The notes beneath the pieces are model-generated. The model was not told where the DNA came from. It made no database searches and saw only the letters and a program-made list of their open reading frames with translations. The position numbers and the translations under genes were made by a program. This document shows, one piece after another, positions 8,685 through 17,112 of a DNA stretch of 64,000 nucleotides (position 1 is its first letter; every line of letters begins with the position of its first letter). The DNA is taken from positions 1 through 64,000 of the forward strand of contig NZ_VTAW01000011.1 of NCBI RefSeq assembly GCF_008245225.1, written 5' to 3'. This DNA is from Natrialba swarupiae. Its GTDB lineage: Archaea > Halobacteriota > Halobacteria > Halobacteriales > Natrialbaceae.

Positions 8685-10256
8685 TTATTCGGCAGGCGGA
8701 TCGTAATCCTCGCAGTCAGTCCCGTTGATTTCGGAGTCGCCGTTGCAGCGGATGTTGCCCGGTTCGACGTACGCATCGCCGTCGACGGTCCCATCGTCAA
8801 GGTCGAGTTCCCCGTAATCTTCGGCGATCTCGACGTCTTCTTCGACGACCGTCCCGTCGTGAATGTCGACGTCCTGATTCACCGAGACTGTTCCATCGAC
8901 GGTCGTCCCTTCGATCGTCGTATCGAGGTTTTGTATTGCGTGTACGTCTCCGACCTGGCTGTCCCTGATCGTAATCTCCTCTGCCTCGACGTAGCCGTCG
9001 ACGACGACGTCCTCGAGGGTCGCTGGTCCAGCACTCCCGCCGTCCAGCGTGCTGACGTCACCACTAATCTGACTCTCGGTAGCTTCGACCCCGTTTTCGG
9101 CATCGAGACTGCCGCCGACAGTCGCGTTGTGAAGCGTCGCATCGCCAGTGTCCGGATTGACGTCTCCGCCGACCTCACTGTCGGCTATGTCGACACCGGA
9201 TTGGGCGTCGAGATCCCCGGTGACGTTTGCATTGCGAAGCGTCGCATCACCGCCGGAAGCGTTGACACTTCCAACCACATCACTATCGATAATTTCGACC
9301 CAGTCGTTCGTGGTGATGTCGTCTTCGACGGTCGCATCGGTGAGGACGACGACGTCGTACTCCGAACTAATGCCGCCCTCGACGTCTCCGCTTTCGATTG
9401 CGACTCGATACCCAGCAGTGATTTCTCCCTCGACGTCACTGTTGATCGATTCGACCTCGTTATCGACGGTGAGGTCGTCGTACAGGTCCGCGTCCTCAAG
9501 GTGGGCTTCGCGTTGACCGGTCGCCGCCTCGGTAATGTATCCGTCGGTGACGTTCACGTTACCGTAGGTGTTGACGCTGCCGTTGACGAACCCATCGTCT
9601 ATCATCAACCCATTTACGGTATTGTTGTTCCCGATGTTGCCGATAACGCCGCCGCCACGGACGACGTGCACGTAATGTGGTTCGTTGATGTCGCACTCGA
9701 TAACCTCCTCGACGACGATCACTTCCTTGCCGTCGATCATCTCGGTATCGTTGAGGATCGTCGAGCAGTTACCGGTGACCGGTGGATTCTCCGGCGGTCC
9801 ACTGGGTGGTGGACTCCCACCGTTGCCGCCACCACCGCCGCTCCCCTCGTCGACGGTCAACGTCGCCAGTAGGTGCTGGGTTTCGCCGTCTTCCGACTCC
9901 CAGACGACGCGAATCTCGCCGTCCGGGTTCGTCGGCTCGAGTTCCACGCGTTCGCCCGATCGCAACGCGTCCTCGCTCCAGCCCTCCTCGGTTTCGTTGC
10001 CAACCAGTCGGACCTGGTCGGGATCGAGTTCGTCACCCGCGTAGTTGGACAGTTCGTAGCCGTCACCATCGGCTGACTCTTTGACCTCGAGGCCGGTATC
10101 CGGTGCCGGTTCCGGCGTCTCGGTTAGCCCCATCAGGACGGTCGCGGTAACCGTCACGACCGCCACGGTAATGGCGATCATCAACACGACGGCGATGACC
10201 GGGGAGACCGCCCGTTCGTCTCCCGTCGCGTGTCTTTTCTTCCCTCCAGAAAACAT
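8685..10256 (-). CDS. pilin-like protein with a long beta-solenoid ectodomain
   Basis: A 523-residue surface protein. Residues 14-45 (RAVSPVIAVVLMIAITVAVV...) are the classic archaeal type IV pilin N-terminus: a basic, charged leader, then the conserved hydrophobic helix that anchors or polymerises after prepilin peptidase cleavage. A small beta domain follows (to about residue 135), then a Gly/Pro linker (GSGGGGGNGGSPPPSG). The rest is about 330 residues of short degenerate repeats such as V-x-G-x-V...V-x-I-x-x-S-x-V and ATLRNANVTGDLDAQSGV, predicting a stacked beta-solenoid like polymer-forming (bactofilin/adhesin) domains. Ordinary haloarchaeal pilins are much shorter. The function, adhesion or surface polymer, is inferred. 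Confidence 0.75.
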   Translation of the reverse strand: MFSGGKKRHATGDERAVSPVIAVVLMIAITVAVVTVTATVLMGLTETPEPAPDTGLEVKESADGDGYELSNYAGDELDPDQVRLVGNETEEGWSEDALRSGERVELEPTNPDGEIRVVWESEDGETQHLLATLTVDEGSGGGGGNGGSPPPSGPPENPPVTGNCSTILNDTEMIDGKEVIVVEEVIECDINEPHYVHVVRGGGVIGNIGNNNTVNGLMIDDGFVNGSVNTYGNVNVTDGYITEAATGQREAHLEDADLYDDLTVDNEVESINSDVEGEITAGYRVAIESGDVEGGISSEYDVVVLTDATVEDDITTNDWVEIIDSDVVGSVNASGGDATLRNANVTGDLDAQSGVDIADSEVGGDVNPDTGDATLHNATVGGSLDAENGVEATESQISGDVSTLDGGSAGPATLEDVVVDGYVEAEEITIRDSQVGDVHAIQNLDTTIEGTTVDGTVSVNQDVDIHDGTVVEEDVEIAEDYGELDLDDGTVDGDAYVEPGNIRCNGDSEINGTDCEDYDPPAE

Positions 10257-10399
10257 TTGCTAGAAATACTCTCCTCACTCATATAAAATTGTTCGTTACC
10301 GTGTGCCACTCGAGAGCGCGGAATTCACACACGGCCTCCCTTCTATCTTCTCCGGTTCGGTCGTAACGTTCTCGCCGCCGGACTGCTTACGGCCGTTCG

Positions 10400-10822
10400 A
10401 TGGTCGAGATACGTCTCGCCGAGAACGATCGCGAACGGGCGGACGCCTTCGCGGTTCGCCACCGCGTGTTCGTCGAGGAACAGGGCGTCGACGAGGACCT
10501 CGAGTACGACGAACACGATGCCGAGGCGACTCACTTCGTTGCCTACGACGACGGGGAACCGATCGGGGCGGCCAGACTTCGGACGCTCGCGGGCGAGTGT
10601 GGCAAAGTCGAACGAGTCGCGGTCGTCCAGTCGCGCCGGGGGGAAGGGATCGGCCGAGCGCTGATGGAGACACTCGAGGACGAGGCCGAGTCGCGCGGCC
10701 TGTCATCGTTCATCTTACACTCACAGACGCGGGTAGCCGAGTTCTACCGGCGTCTCGGATACGAACGATGCGGCCCGGAGTTCGAGGAAGCAGGGATCCC
10801 GCACGTCGAAATGCAAAAGTAA
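10400..10822 (+). CDS. GNAT family N-acetyltransferase
   Basis: A 140-residue acetyl-CoA-dependent acetyltransferase. The N-terminus RHRVFVEEQGVDEDLEYDEHD resembles the YjcF/ElaA branch. The acetyl-CoA loop is VERVAVVQSRRGEGIGRALM (about 71-90), and the C-terminal strand FYRRLGYERCG completes the fold. The substrate cannot be read from sequence. It stands alone, with a 142-bp gap to the divergent pilin gene. Confidence 0.8.
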   Translation: MVEIRLAENDRERADAFAVRHRVFVEEQGVDEDLEYDEHDAEATHFVAYDDGEPIGAARLRTLAGECGKVERVAVVQSRRGEGIGRALMETLEDEAESRGLSSFILHSQTRVAEFYRRLGYERCGPEFEEAGIPHVEMQK

Positions 10823-11000
10823 TCGCGAGACTGGATTGCATCTCGGGAGGTCCGCGCTTCGTGAGCTCGGTTGTGAGCGGTCAGCGTTGTCGTGTATGGA
10901 CCCACCAGTCGCTGTCGGTCTCACAGATACCGCCAAATATTGACGACGATACTAACAACCATCAGTGATCTTTTTCTATGTTGCGTTCGAGCGGACAGCC

Positions 11001-11303
11001 ATGCCTACACCGCCGACTCCCTACGACGACGTTCCAAACTTTATCGTGGATCGATTCGACGATCATTCGAAAGACGAACTCCGAGCGATTGCGACGTACG
11101 CGGAAACGCTCGACGGATCGCTCGACGTCCCCGATTACATCGTCCAGGCGTTTGCGATCCAGGACGAGGAAACGCGGACGGTGGTCGCGATCTACGCCAA
11201 CGAGTTGGCCACCTATCTCGAGGAACTCGAGGATCAAGCGGACGACGACGACGAGGACGAAGACTTCTCTCCCGGGCGAATGGGCGGCGCATTTTTCGGT
11301 TGA
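11001..11303 (+). CDS. acidic hypothetical protein
   Basis: A 100-residue soluble protein starting at MPTPPTPYDDVPNFIVDRF. The predicted helices (DELRAIATYAETLDG, TVVAIYANELATYLEELED) are followed by an Asp/Glu run and a C-terminal GRMGGAFFG. The gapless helical pattern and haloarchaeal codon bias make it a credible gene. I recognise no domain. Confidence 0.65.
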   Translation: MPTPPTPYDDVPNFIVDRFDDHSKDELRAIATYAETLDGSLDVPDYIVQAFAIQDEETRTVVAIYANELATYLEELEDQADDDDEDEDFSPGRMGGAFFG

Positions 11304-11431
11304 CGATCTCACGATGACGCTCGTCTCCCACGGCCCCGACAGCGTTGGGACGGAAAGTCGCCGACCGCTCTTGTTTGCCGAGCACCGACCGCGTCTGATC
11401 GTCCTCGGGACGCGTTGCTCGAGTCGAGGTA

Positions 11432-11770
11432 TTACTCCTGCCAGCTCGGGCTCTCCCGGGGCGGGCTGAAGATGTCGACGCCGCGGACGGCTTCGTCGCC
11501 GCGGTTCTCGACCGCGTGGGCTTGTCCGCCCGGGATCGCATAGGAGTCCCCCGCCGCACAGGCGATCTCGTCGCCGTCGGTGAGAAACACCAACTGACCC
11601 TCGTAGATGAACCCTGTCTGTTCGTGGGGATGGCTGTGCTCGTCGACGACTGCACCGGGTTCGATCTCGAAGTGTTGGACGTTCATCGACTCGGAGCCGG
11701 CCATCAACGCCAGGTGGACGCCGTCTGTGGCTTCCGTGCGCTCGAGGTCGGAGAGGGAAACGCGTTCCAT
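11432..11770 (-). CDS. single-domain cupin protein
   Basis: A 112-residue beta-barrel. Cupin motif 1 is HSHPHEQTGFIYEG (about 45-58), with the metal-binding His/His/Glu. Motif 2 is PGGQAHAVENRGDE with a further His. It could be a small metal-dependent enzyme or a sensor. The substrate is unknown. It runs convergently with the hypothetical gene at 11001. Confidence 0.8.
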   Translation of the reverse strand: MERVSLSDLERTEATDGVHLALMAGSESMNVQHFEIEPGAVVDEHSHPHEQTGFIYEGQLVFLTDGDEIACAAGDSYAIPGGQAHAVENRGDEAVRGVDIFSPPRESPSWQE

Positions 11771-11833
11771 AGACGGCGTACGATCACCTTCCGCTAAACG
11801 TTTCCCGATAACACTCCGTCCGAGAGTCGCCGC

Positions 11834-12811
11834 TCACAGTCCCAGCCAGACCATCGCGAGCAGGCCGACAGCGGTCAGGCCGCTGCCGGCCATCGCGTTC
11901 CACCGGACGAGCATGTCGACCGACGACCGGACGTCCTCGAGGCTTCCCGTGGCGACTACGAACGCCGGTGACTCGCCCGCATCGGCGACGACGCGGTTCG
12001 ACGCGTAGCCGTGACCGACCGACTCGCAGTGTCCGACGACGGTGACTTCGTCACCGGGTTGAATGTGAGCTTCGCGGTACGACCGATCCCGGGAGGTAGA
12101 GCCAATTCCGAGTTCGTCGACCCGTTCTACGACGTGGGCGGGCGGGCGCTCGTCGCCCTCGACTTCGATCGTCACGTCCCGCGCGAAGACGTCCGCCGGA
12201 TCCGCCGGGAGGACGTCGGCGGCTTCGGGGTCGACCAGGAGTTCCCCGCTGCCGTCGTCCACGTAGAACTGCGTCGCGTCTGAGTCCACCGCTACGGGAA
12301 CCATCGTAGAGCTGGAGCTTCGCGAGTTGGGTATCCACCGTCGTTCCTGGACGCTTGCCGCGTACGCCAGACAGGGTTCGTCCGAGAACGGTCCGACGAG
12401 CGCGTCGTCGACGGGCCGAACGTCGCCCGTGACTCGAACCGGCCCGTCGTGGATGAACCCCGCTCGATCCGACTCGATCCCGAGCGCCCGATACCAGTCC
12501 GCGTTCGACGCGGCGATCGTCAGCAACCCGACGCCGCCGACGAACGAGGCGGCTGCGAGCCAAAACCACACCGAGTCGGGAAACGGCCCGAGAACGCGAA
12601 GGGGAGCGAAGACGGCCATCACGAGGATGCACGCGGCGAACCCCGCCCAGGCCCCGACTCGAGTCCGTCGACTGACGATCCGCAACTCGTTCCCGATGCG
12701 AACGTAGTATAGACAGGCGAGAAACGGAATACCGACGAACACCAGCAGGAACGCGGCGGCGAACGCGTAGATCACCAGCGTTCCCGTCGGTGGAACGACA
12801 CTGGACATCAT
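11834..12811 (-). CDS. membrane protein with a GIDE-like domain
   Basis: 325 residues. Three hydrophobic helices at the N-terminus (about 10-35, 50-75, 80-100) and one at the C-terminus frame a central beta-rich domain. That domain has VRVTGDVRPVDDALVGPFSDEPCLAY and FYVDDGSGELLVDPEAADV, then GDEVTVVGHCESV. This pattern resembles the GIDE domain of the MULAN/MAPL mitochondrial E3 ligases and of archaeal homologues, but there is no RING here. Function unknown. Two adjacent ATG codons could serve as start. Confidence 0.65.
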   Translation of the reverse strand: MMSSVVPPTGTLVIYAFAAAFLLVFVGIPFLACLYYVRIGNELRIVSRRTRVGAWAGFAACILVMAVFAPLRVLGPFPDSVWFWLAAASFVGGVGLLTIAASNADWYRALGIESDRAGFIHDGPVRVTGDVRPVDDALVGPFSDEPCLAYAASVQERRWIPNSRSSSSTMVPVAVDSDATQFYVDDGSGELLVDPEAADVLPADPADVFARDVTIEVEGDERPPAHVVERVDELGIGSTSRDRSYREAHIQPGDEVTVVGHCESVGHGYASNRVVADAGESPAFVVATGSLEDVRSSVDMLVRWNAMAGSGLTAVGLLAMVWLGL

Positions 12812-13035
12812 TATCCGTAGCTGATGTGATCGATAGAAAAACGTTCCCCTTCGGCGACCGATCTCGGCTCGGCTCGGGTCGAGTGGCGTCGGGCGGTATC
12901 GAGCCGTATCGATCGGTTCCGGTCTGCGTCGACGGCTGTCCGATCCGATTCATCGGATCTGCTCGCCCGCTCGCAACCTGCCACGTCCGGTCCGGTCGCC
13001 GAAGATTGAACTGTCGTCACGACCCACTCGAAGAC

Positions 13036-13560
13036 ATGTACGCCGTCGTCGGCTGTAGCGAGTGTTCGAATCTCTGGATCATCGAGGGACGATCGGAGAC
13101 GACCCAGTGTCCTCGCTGTGGGTCTCGCCGGCCCTACGAGAAACGAAAGAAGTTCGTCGAGACGGACGACGCGAATCACGCTCGAGACGTTCGTGCCTCG
13201 ATGCTCGCGAACCGCCAGGGCGAGGGCGAGGCGTTCGCGAATCTCGACTCGTTTTCCGACCTCGAGGGAGACGTCGCTGACGGCGTGGTCGACGAGACGG
13301 AGTACCTCGAGGCGTCCGGACTCGACGTCGAGGAGGTCGAAGCGGCCGGCGACCGCGACCCGCGAGGCCCGTCACGAACCGGGAGCAAGACGGAAATCGT
13401 CGAACGGGCGCTCGAGAATCTCGAGAGACCGACCGAGGACGAGATCGTTGCCTACGCCGACGAACGCGGCGTCTCCGCTTCGTACGTCCGGGACGCCCTC
13501 GAGAAACTCGTTCGTCGGGGCGCAGTTAGCGAGAGTGGGGGGCGATACCGGACGCTGTAG
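13036..13560 (+). CDS. DUF5817-type zinc ribbon plus winged-helix protein
   Basis: 174 residues. The N-terminus MYAVVGCSECSNLWII...CPRCGSRR holds a four-cysteine zinc ribbon, followed by the conserved KKFVETDDANHARDVRASML segment typical of haloarchaeal DUF5817 proteins. After an acidic linker, residues about 120-174 form a helix-turn-helix (EIVAYADERGVSASYVRDAL...LVRRGAVSESGGRYRTL). It probably binds nucleic acid. An upstream in-frame GTG/ATG extension lacks coding character, so 13036 is preferred. Confidence 0.75.
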   Translation: MYAVVGCSECSNLWIIEGRSETTQCPRCGSRRPYEKRKKFVETDDANHARDVRASMLANRQGEGEAFANLDSFSDLEGDVADGVVDETEYLEASGLDVEEVEAAGDRDPRGPSRTGSKTEIVERALENLERPTEDEIVAYADERGVSASYVRDALEKLVRRGAVSESGGRYRTL

Positions 13561-13667
13561 GGGCGACGTTTCGCGGGTAACCGCCGGCGTCCGCTCGTCG
13601 GTCGGATCTGTCGGCCGTCGAGACGGGAACGGCAGGACTTTGGGCCGAGCGGCCGAATCTCGAGTCG

Positions 13668-14024
13668 ATGACGGAGGAGGTCGACGTTCAGGAGCTCGCG
13701 ATCGGCGTCGGGACGGTGCTCGCGCTGGTCCTCTACGGCTACGGTACGTTCGTCCGCGAGACGATCCTGGGCGTCGACGCCCGGATGCTTGCGGTGCTCT
13801 CGTTTGCGGCGACGTTTCTCGCCGTCGCCGTCCTCCACGGCGCCTACGGTCGTCGGGACTTCGCGCTCGCCCACGCCGCCGCCGGCGTCGGCCTCGTGTT
13901 CGTCGTGGTCGCCTCGAGCGGTCCACAGGTACTCTTGGGTATCGTCCTGCTCGCAGGCGGCGGTGCGTACGTGGCGATCAAGACGTTGCGGGCTCGCCGA
14001 ACGGTCGGCGACGCCACTGGGTAG
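13668..14024 (+). CDS. small integral membrane protein
   Basis: 118 residues with four predicted transmembrane helices (about 10-28, 40-58, 62-85, 88-105) and a basic C-terminal tail. No motif identifies a function. It lies about 110 bp after the DUF5817 gene on the same strand. Confidence 0.65.
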   Translation: MTEEVDVQELAIGVGTVLALVLYGYGTFVRETILGVDARMLAVLSFAATFLAVAVLHGAYGRRDFALAHAAAGVGLVFVVVASSGPQVLLGIVLLAGGGAYVAIKTLRARRTVGDATG

Positions 14025-14134
14025 CGCGATCCGTCGGTTCGTCGCGGACGGGGCACCCGAGTGCCTCGTTGTCTTTCTTGTCCTGGCATACTGATTACTT
14101 TCAGTTATTCCCGACGCAGCCGCGACCCGGGCGG

Positions 14135-14170
14135 CGGGTGTGCCGGGACATCGGGACAGCAATCCGTATC
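14135..14170 (+). repeat. 36-bp dispersed repeat, copy A
   Basis: It matches 35751-35786 at 33 of 36 positions in the same orientation (core CGGGACAGCAATCCG). It overlaps the very 3' end of the HtpX-like gene on the opposite strand. Confidence 0.6.
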
Positions 14171-15194
14171 AGTGTGTCTCGCTCCCGGCCATCGACCTGA
14201 GGACGGCGATACGCCGTTCGGTCGTCGGATGTGTTCGAAAGAGATCGCTGGCACGCCGTTTCTCGTCGGGTGGGAGGATGTCGAGTGCACCCGCGGATCG
14301 CCTGAAATCGCGCAGGTCCTCGTCGGGTCGGCCCCGAACGTCGTGGAGCGTCTCGAGTGCGCTCGCGAGCGCGCCCGGCGAGCCGGTCAGTTCCGCCGCG
14401 GCCCTGTCCGCCGCGAACTCGCGCCCGCGAGAGAGGAATCCGACACCGAGTTGGCACGCAAGCAGTTGCGCCGTCGTCACGGCTGTCAGCACGGTCCAGA
14501 CGAAAACGTGGGCGACGTAGGCGAAAACGCCCAGCCCGTGGAAGAACTGAAACGCCGGTCGCTCGCGGGAGCCGAGGTGTTCGGCGACGAGCATCGGAAC
14601 CAGAAGCAGGGTGACGAGCCGACCATCGCCGTTCGCGAGGTGGCTCACCTCGTGGGCCAGGACGGCTTCGATCTCCTCGTCCTCGAGCGCCCGGACGACG
14701 CCACGGGTGATGACGATCGTTCCGTTCGACCGGCCGCCGAGTGCGTACGATTCCGGACGGCGGCGGTTGACGATCCGAACCTCCGGCTCGGCGATATCCG
14801 CCTGCTGGGACAGGCGTCGCGCCATCGTCGCGATCTCTGGGTGGCGTTCCGTCGCCAGCGTTCCGGTGGTCCCGATCTCCGCGTTGAATCGCCGGATCTC
14901 CGCTCTGATGGGGTCGCGGTAGAACAGGGGGAGTGAGACGATGCCGATCACCATCGCGATCGGTCCGGCGTTCGATACCCACAGCCCCCAGAGTTCGCCT
15001 CCCGGAACGCCGCCGCCGAACGAGAGCACGTAGCCTCTCACCACCGCGAACGCGACGGTGATCGCGAGGTAGACGGCGGTGCCGATCACGGCCGCCGCGA
15101 ACAATACGATCGTGAGCGCGACGATCGACATAATCGCGAACGAGCCGATCATGCGGGCAAACAGCCACGGTCGCGTACTCGGCTCGAGTCCCAT
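14169..15194 (-). CDS. HtpX-like M48 membrane metalloprotease
   Basis: 341 residues. Two N-terminal transmembrane helices (about 15-45 and 60-80) precede an M48 peptidase domain. The zinc motif HEVSHLANGD lies near residue 175 and the third ligand is in REFAADRAAAELTG. Another hydrophobic stretch (FFHGLGVFAYVAHVFVWTVL) separates the two. HtpX-type proteases degrade damaged membrane proteins. The start MGLEPSTRPW at 15194 is preferred over an upstream in-frame ATG whose extension lacks family character. Confidence 0.85.
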   Translation of the reverse strand: MGLEPSTRPWLFARMIGSFAIMSIVALTIVLFAAAVIGTAVYLAITVAFAVVRGYVLSFGGGVPGGELWGLWVSNAGPIAMVIGIVSLPLFYRDPIRAEIRRFNAEIGTTGTLATERHPEIATMARRLSQQADIAEPEVRIVNRRRPESYALGGRSNGTIVITRGVVRALEDEEIEAVLAHEVSHLANGDGRLVTLLLVPMLVAEHLGSRERPAFQFFHGLGVFAYVAHVFVWTVLTAVTTAQLLACQLGVGFLSRGREFAADRAAAELTGSPGALASALETLHDVRGRPDEDLRDFRRSAGALDILPPDEKRRASDLFRTHPTTERRIAVLRSMAGSETH

Positions 15195-15359
15195 TCTGTT
15201 CTCGAGGAGACGTGTGCAACCGACGACCAATAGCGTTACGTGATCGACGTGTTCCTCACGTTCGGGCCGGGTCCCGATTTCAAAGCCAGTCCGTTTCCCG
15301 GTTGCAGAGGAAGAGTTTCCGCTGATTCGAGACCACGAGGTCACGGCGGCGCGTGCAGT

Positions 15360-16598
15360 CTACCGGCCGAGGTCTTCGTGTGCGCTCGCGAGGTGTCTGG
15401 AAGCCAGCGCCGCGAGCAAGGAGAGTTCGCCGGCGAGTGCCCCCACCGCGATGATCTCGGCGAGTGCGTCGGCGTTCGAGCCGGCCGGTTCGCCCCCGCC
15501 CCGCACGCCGAGGATCTCGAGCGCTTCGGACTGGGTCGGGAGCTTCGTCCCGCCGCCGACGGTCCCGACCTCGAGGGAGGCCAGTGAGACGCTGGCGTAG
15601 AGGTCAGCGGGCGCGTTCTCGTCGCCGTCTGCGGGCGCTCGAGTGTCCATAGTCGTGATCGCGTTCGCGCCCTCGACGACCTGTGCCTCGTCTTGGCCGG
15701 TCGCGAGGAAGGCCGCGGCGACGACGTTCGCGGCGTGGGCGTTGAAGCCCAGACTGCCCGCCTTGGCGCTCCCGATCAGGTTCTTGCGGGTGTTCGCCTC
15801 CGCAATCGCCTCGGCGGTCGTGTGGAGGCGGTCCTCGACGATCTCGCCGGGGATCACCACGTCGGCCGTGACGGACCGCCCGCGGCCCTCGACGGCGTTG
15901 ATCGCGGCTGGTTTCTTGTCCGAACAGAGGTTCCCGGAGAGGGCGACGAGATCGGCCGGCGTCTCGCGTTCGACGACCTCGCAGGCCTCGCCCGTCGCGA
16001 TGGTGGCCATGTTCATCCCCATCGCGTCTTTCGTGTCGTAGGCGAATCGCAGGTAGACCGAGTCGCCGACGACGTACGGTTCGACGCCGAGCAACTCGCC
16101 GTGGCTCGTCGTCGACTCGGCGGCCTCGCGTAGCGCCTCGAGGTTGCCCTCGACCCACTCGACGGTTTCGGCGGCCTCCGCGACGCCCGCGACCCGAAAC
16201 ACGGGGGCGCGGGTCATCCCGTGTTTCGTCACGCGGGCGTCCGCTCCGCCCGCCGAGCGGATCACCGAGAGGCCGCGATTGACCGAGGCGAGCAGCGCTC
16301 CCTCCGTGGTCGCCAGCGGGAGGTAGTGCTCGCCGTCGGCCGCGCCGCCGTGGACGGGAACCGGGCCGGCGACGCCCATCGGCACCTGGGCCGCCCCGAT
16401 CATGTTCTCGACGTTCGGCTCTGCACGTTCGGCGGGAAAGCCGTACTCGCCGACCGTCTCGAGATCGGCACCCGTCTCGCGCTCGACGAGTCGCCGGCGG
16501 GCCGCGGCCGCGACGTCGTGGTCGGCGTGTTCCTCGAGTTCGTGGATTCGCAACTCGCCGTCGCGTACCCGGTCGGCGAGGGAGTCCGGATCGGTCAT
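15360..16598 (-). CDS. hmgA: hydroxymethylglutaryl-CoA reductase (class I)
   Basis: A 412-residue enzyme of the mevalonate pathway, making mevalonate for isoprenoid ether lipids. Signatures: ENMIGAAQVPMGVAGP (HMG-CoA binding), DTKDAMGMNMAT with the catalytic Asp, and GTVGGGTKLPTQ. It lacks the membrane anchor of eukaryotic enzymes, as in other haloarchaea. It is the cellular target of statins. It lies 165 bp upstream of the HtpX-like gene on the same strand. Confidence 0.93.
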   Translation of the reverse strand: MTDPDSLADRVRDGELRIHELEEHADHDVAAAARRRLVERETGADLETVGEYGFPAERAEPNVENMIGAAQVPMGVAGPVPVHGGAADGEHYLPLATTEGALLASVNRGLSVIRSAGGADARVTKHGMTRAPVFRVAGVAEAAETVEWVEGNLEALREAAESTTSHGELLGVEPYVVGDSVYLRFAYDTKDAMGMNMATIATGEACEVVERETPADLVALSGNLCSDKKPAAINAVEGRGRSVTADVVIPGEIVEDRLHTTAEAIAEANTRKNLIGSAKAGSLGFNAHAANVVAAAFLATGQDEAQVVEGANAITTMDTRAPADGDENAPADLYASVSLASLEVGTVGGGTKLPTQSEALEILGVRGGGEPAGSNADALAEIIAVGALAGELSLLAALASRHLASAHEDLGR

Positions 16599-16716
16599 GG
16601 CTCACTCGAGACGGTGGTCCGTCCTAAGTATTGCTGATTCTCACTGTCGTCCCGCCCGCAAGTTCGCGTATCGGAGCGCTCGACGCTGTCTAGTCTACAG
16701 AGAGACAGCGAGAGTG

Positions 16717-17061
16717 CCTCGGGGATTGACCCCGAGGGTGAATCGCGTAAGCTTTACTACTCATCCAACCGTACTGAAGGATACAGTTGCGACGGGGATT
16801 GAAGACCTCAATCCGAAGCAACTGCTGGCAGTTGCGAGGAATGCGACACCTCTCAAAACCCGCTATGGCGGTGAGACGGGTGTTGTCGGGCGGGGTGGAG
16901 CCGTCGACCCTCACGGACGCGCCGGGCGTTCGGGTGTTAATTCCAACCGACCCATCGCGGGGAGGACGAGGGGAATTAAATTCGCCTGCGACAGCACGGC
17001 CCGTTTTGAGACGTGCGGTCAAAACGGTGAAGCCGCGGGGCTTGCCCCCGCGGTACTTCAC
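16717..17061 (+). mobile_element. hairpin-rich remnant resembling an IS200/IS605 (tnpB) right end
   Basis: No intact gene is present, but perfect stems follow one another: CCTCGGGG/CCCCGAGG (16717-16737), GGATTGA/TCAATCC (about 16797-16815), GCAACTGC/GCAGTTGC (about 16818-16835), CCGTTTTGA/TCAAAACGG (17001-17027), and a nested stem with GTGAAG + CCGCGGGG pairing with CCCCGCGG and CTTCAC (17027-17061). IS200/IS605 elements have palindromic ends, and tnpB elements carry a structured RNA at their right end. This layout fits a tnpB-less remnant. The family assignment is inference. Confidence 0.45.
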
Positions 17062-17112
17062 TGGTGTCGCGTCTCCACAACCGTTTTCCGCCTCGCCGTC
17101 GCGCGTTCTGTC

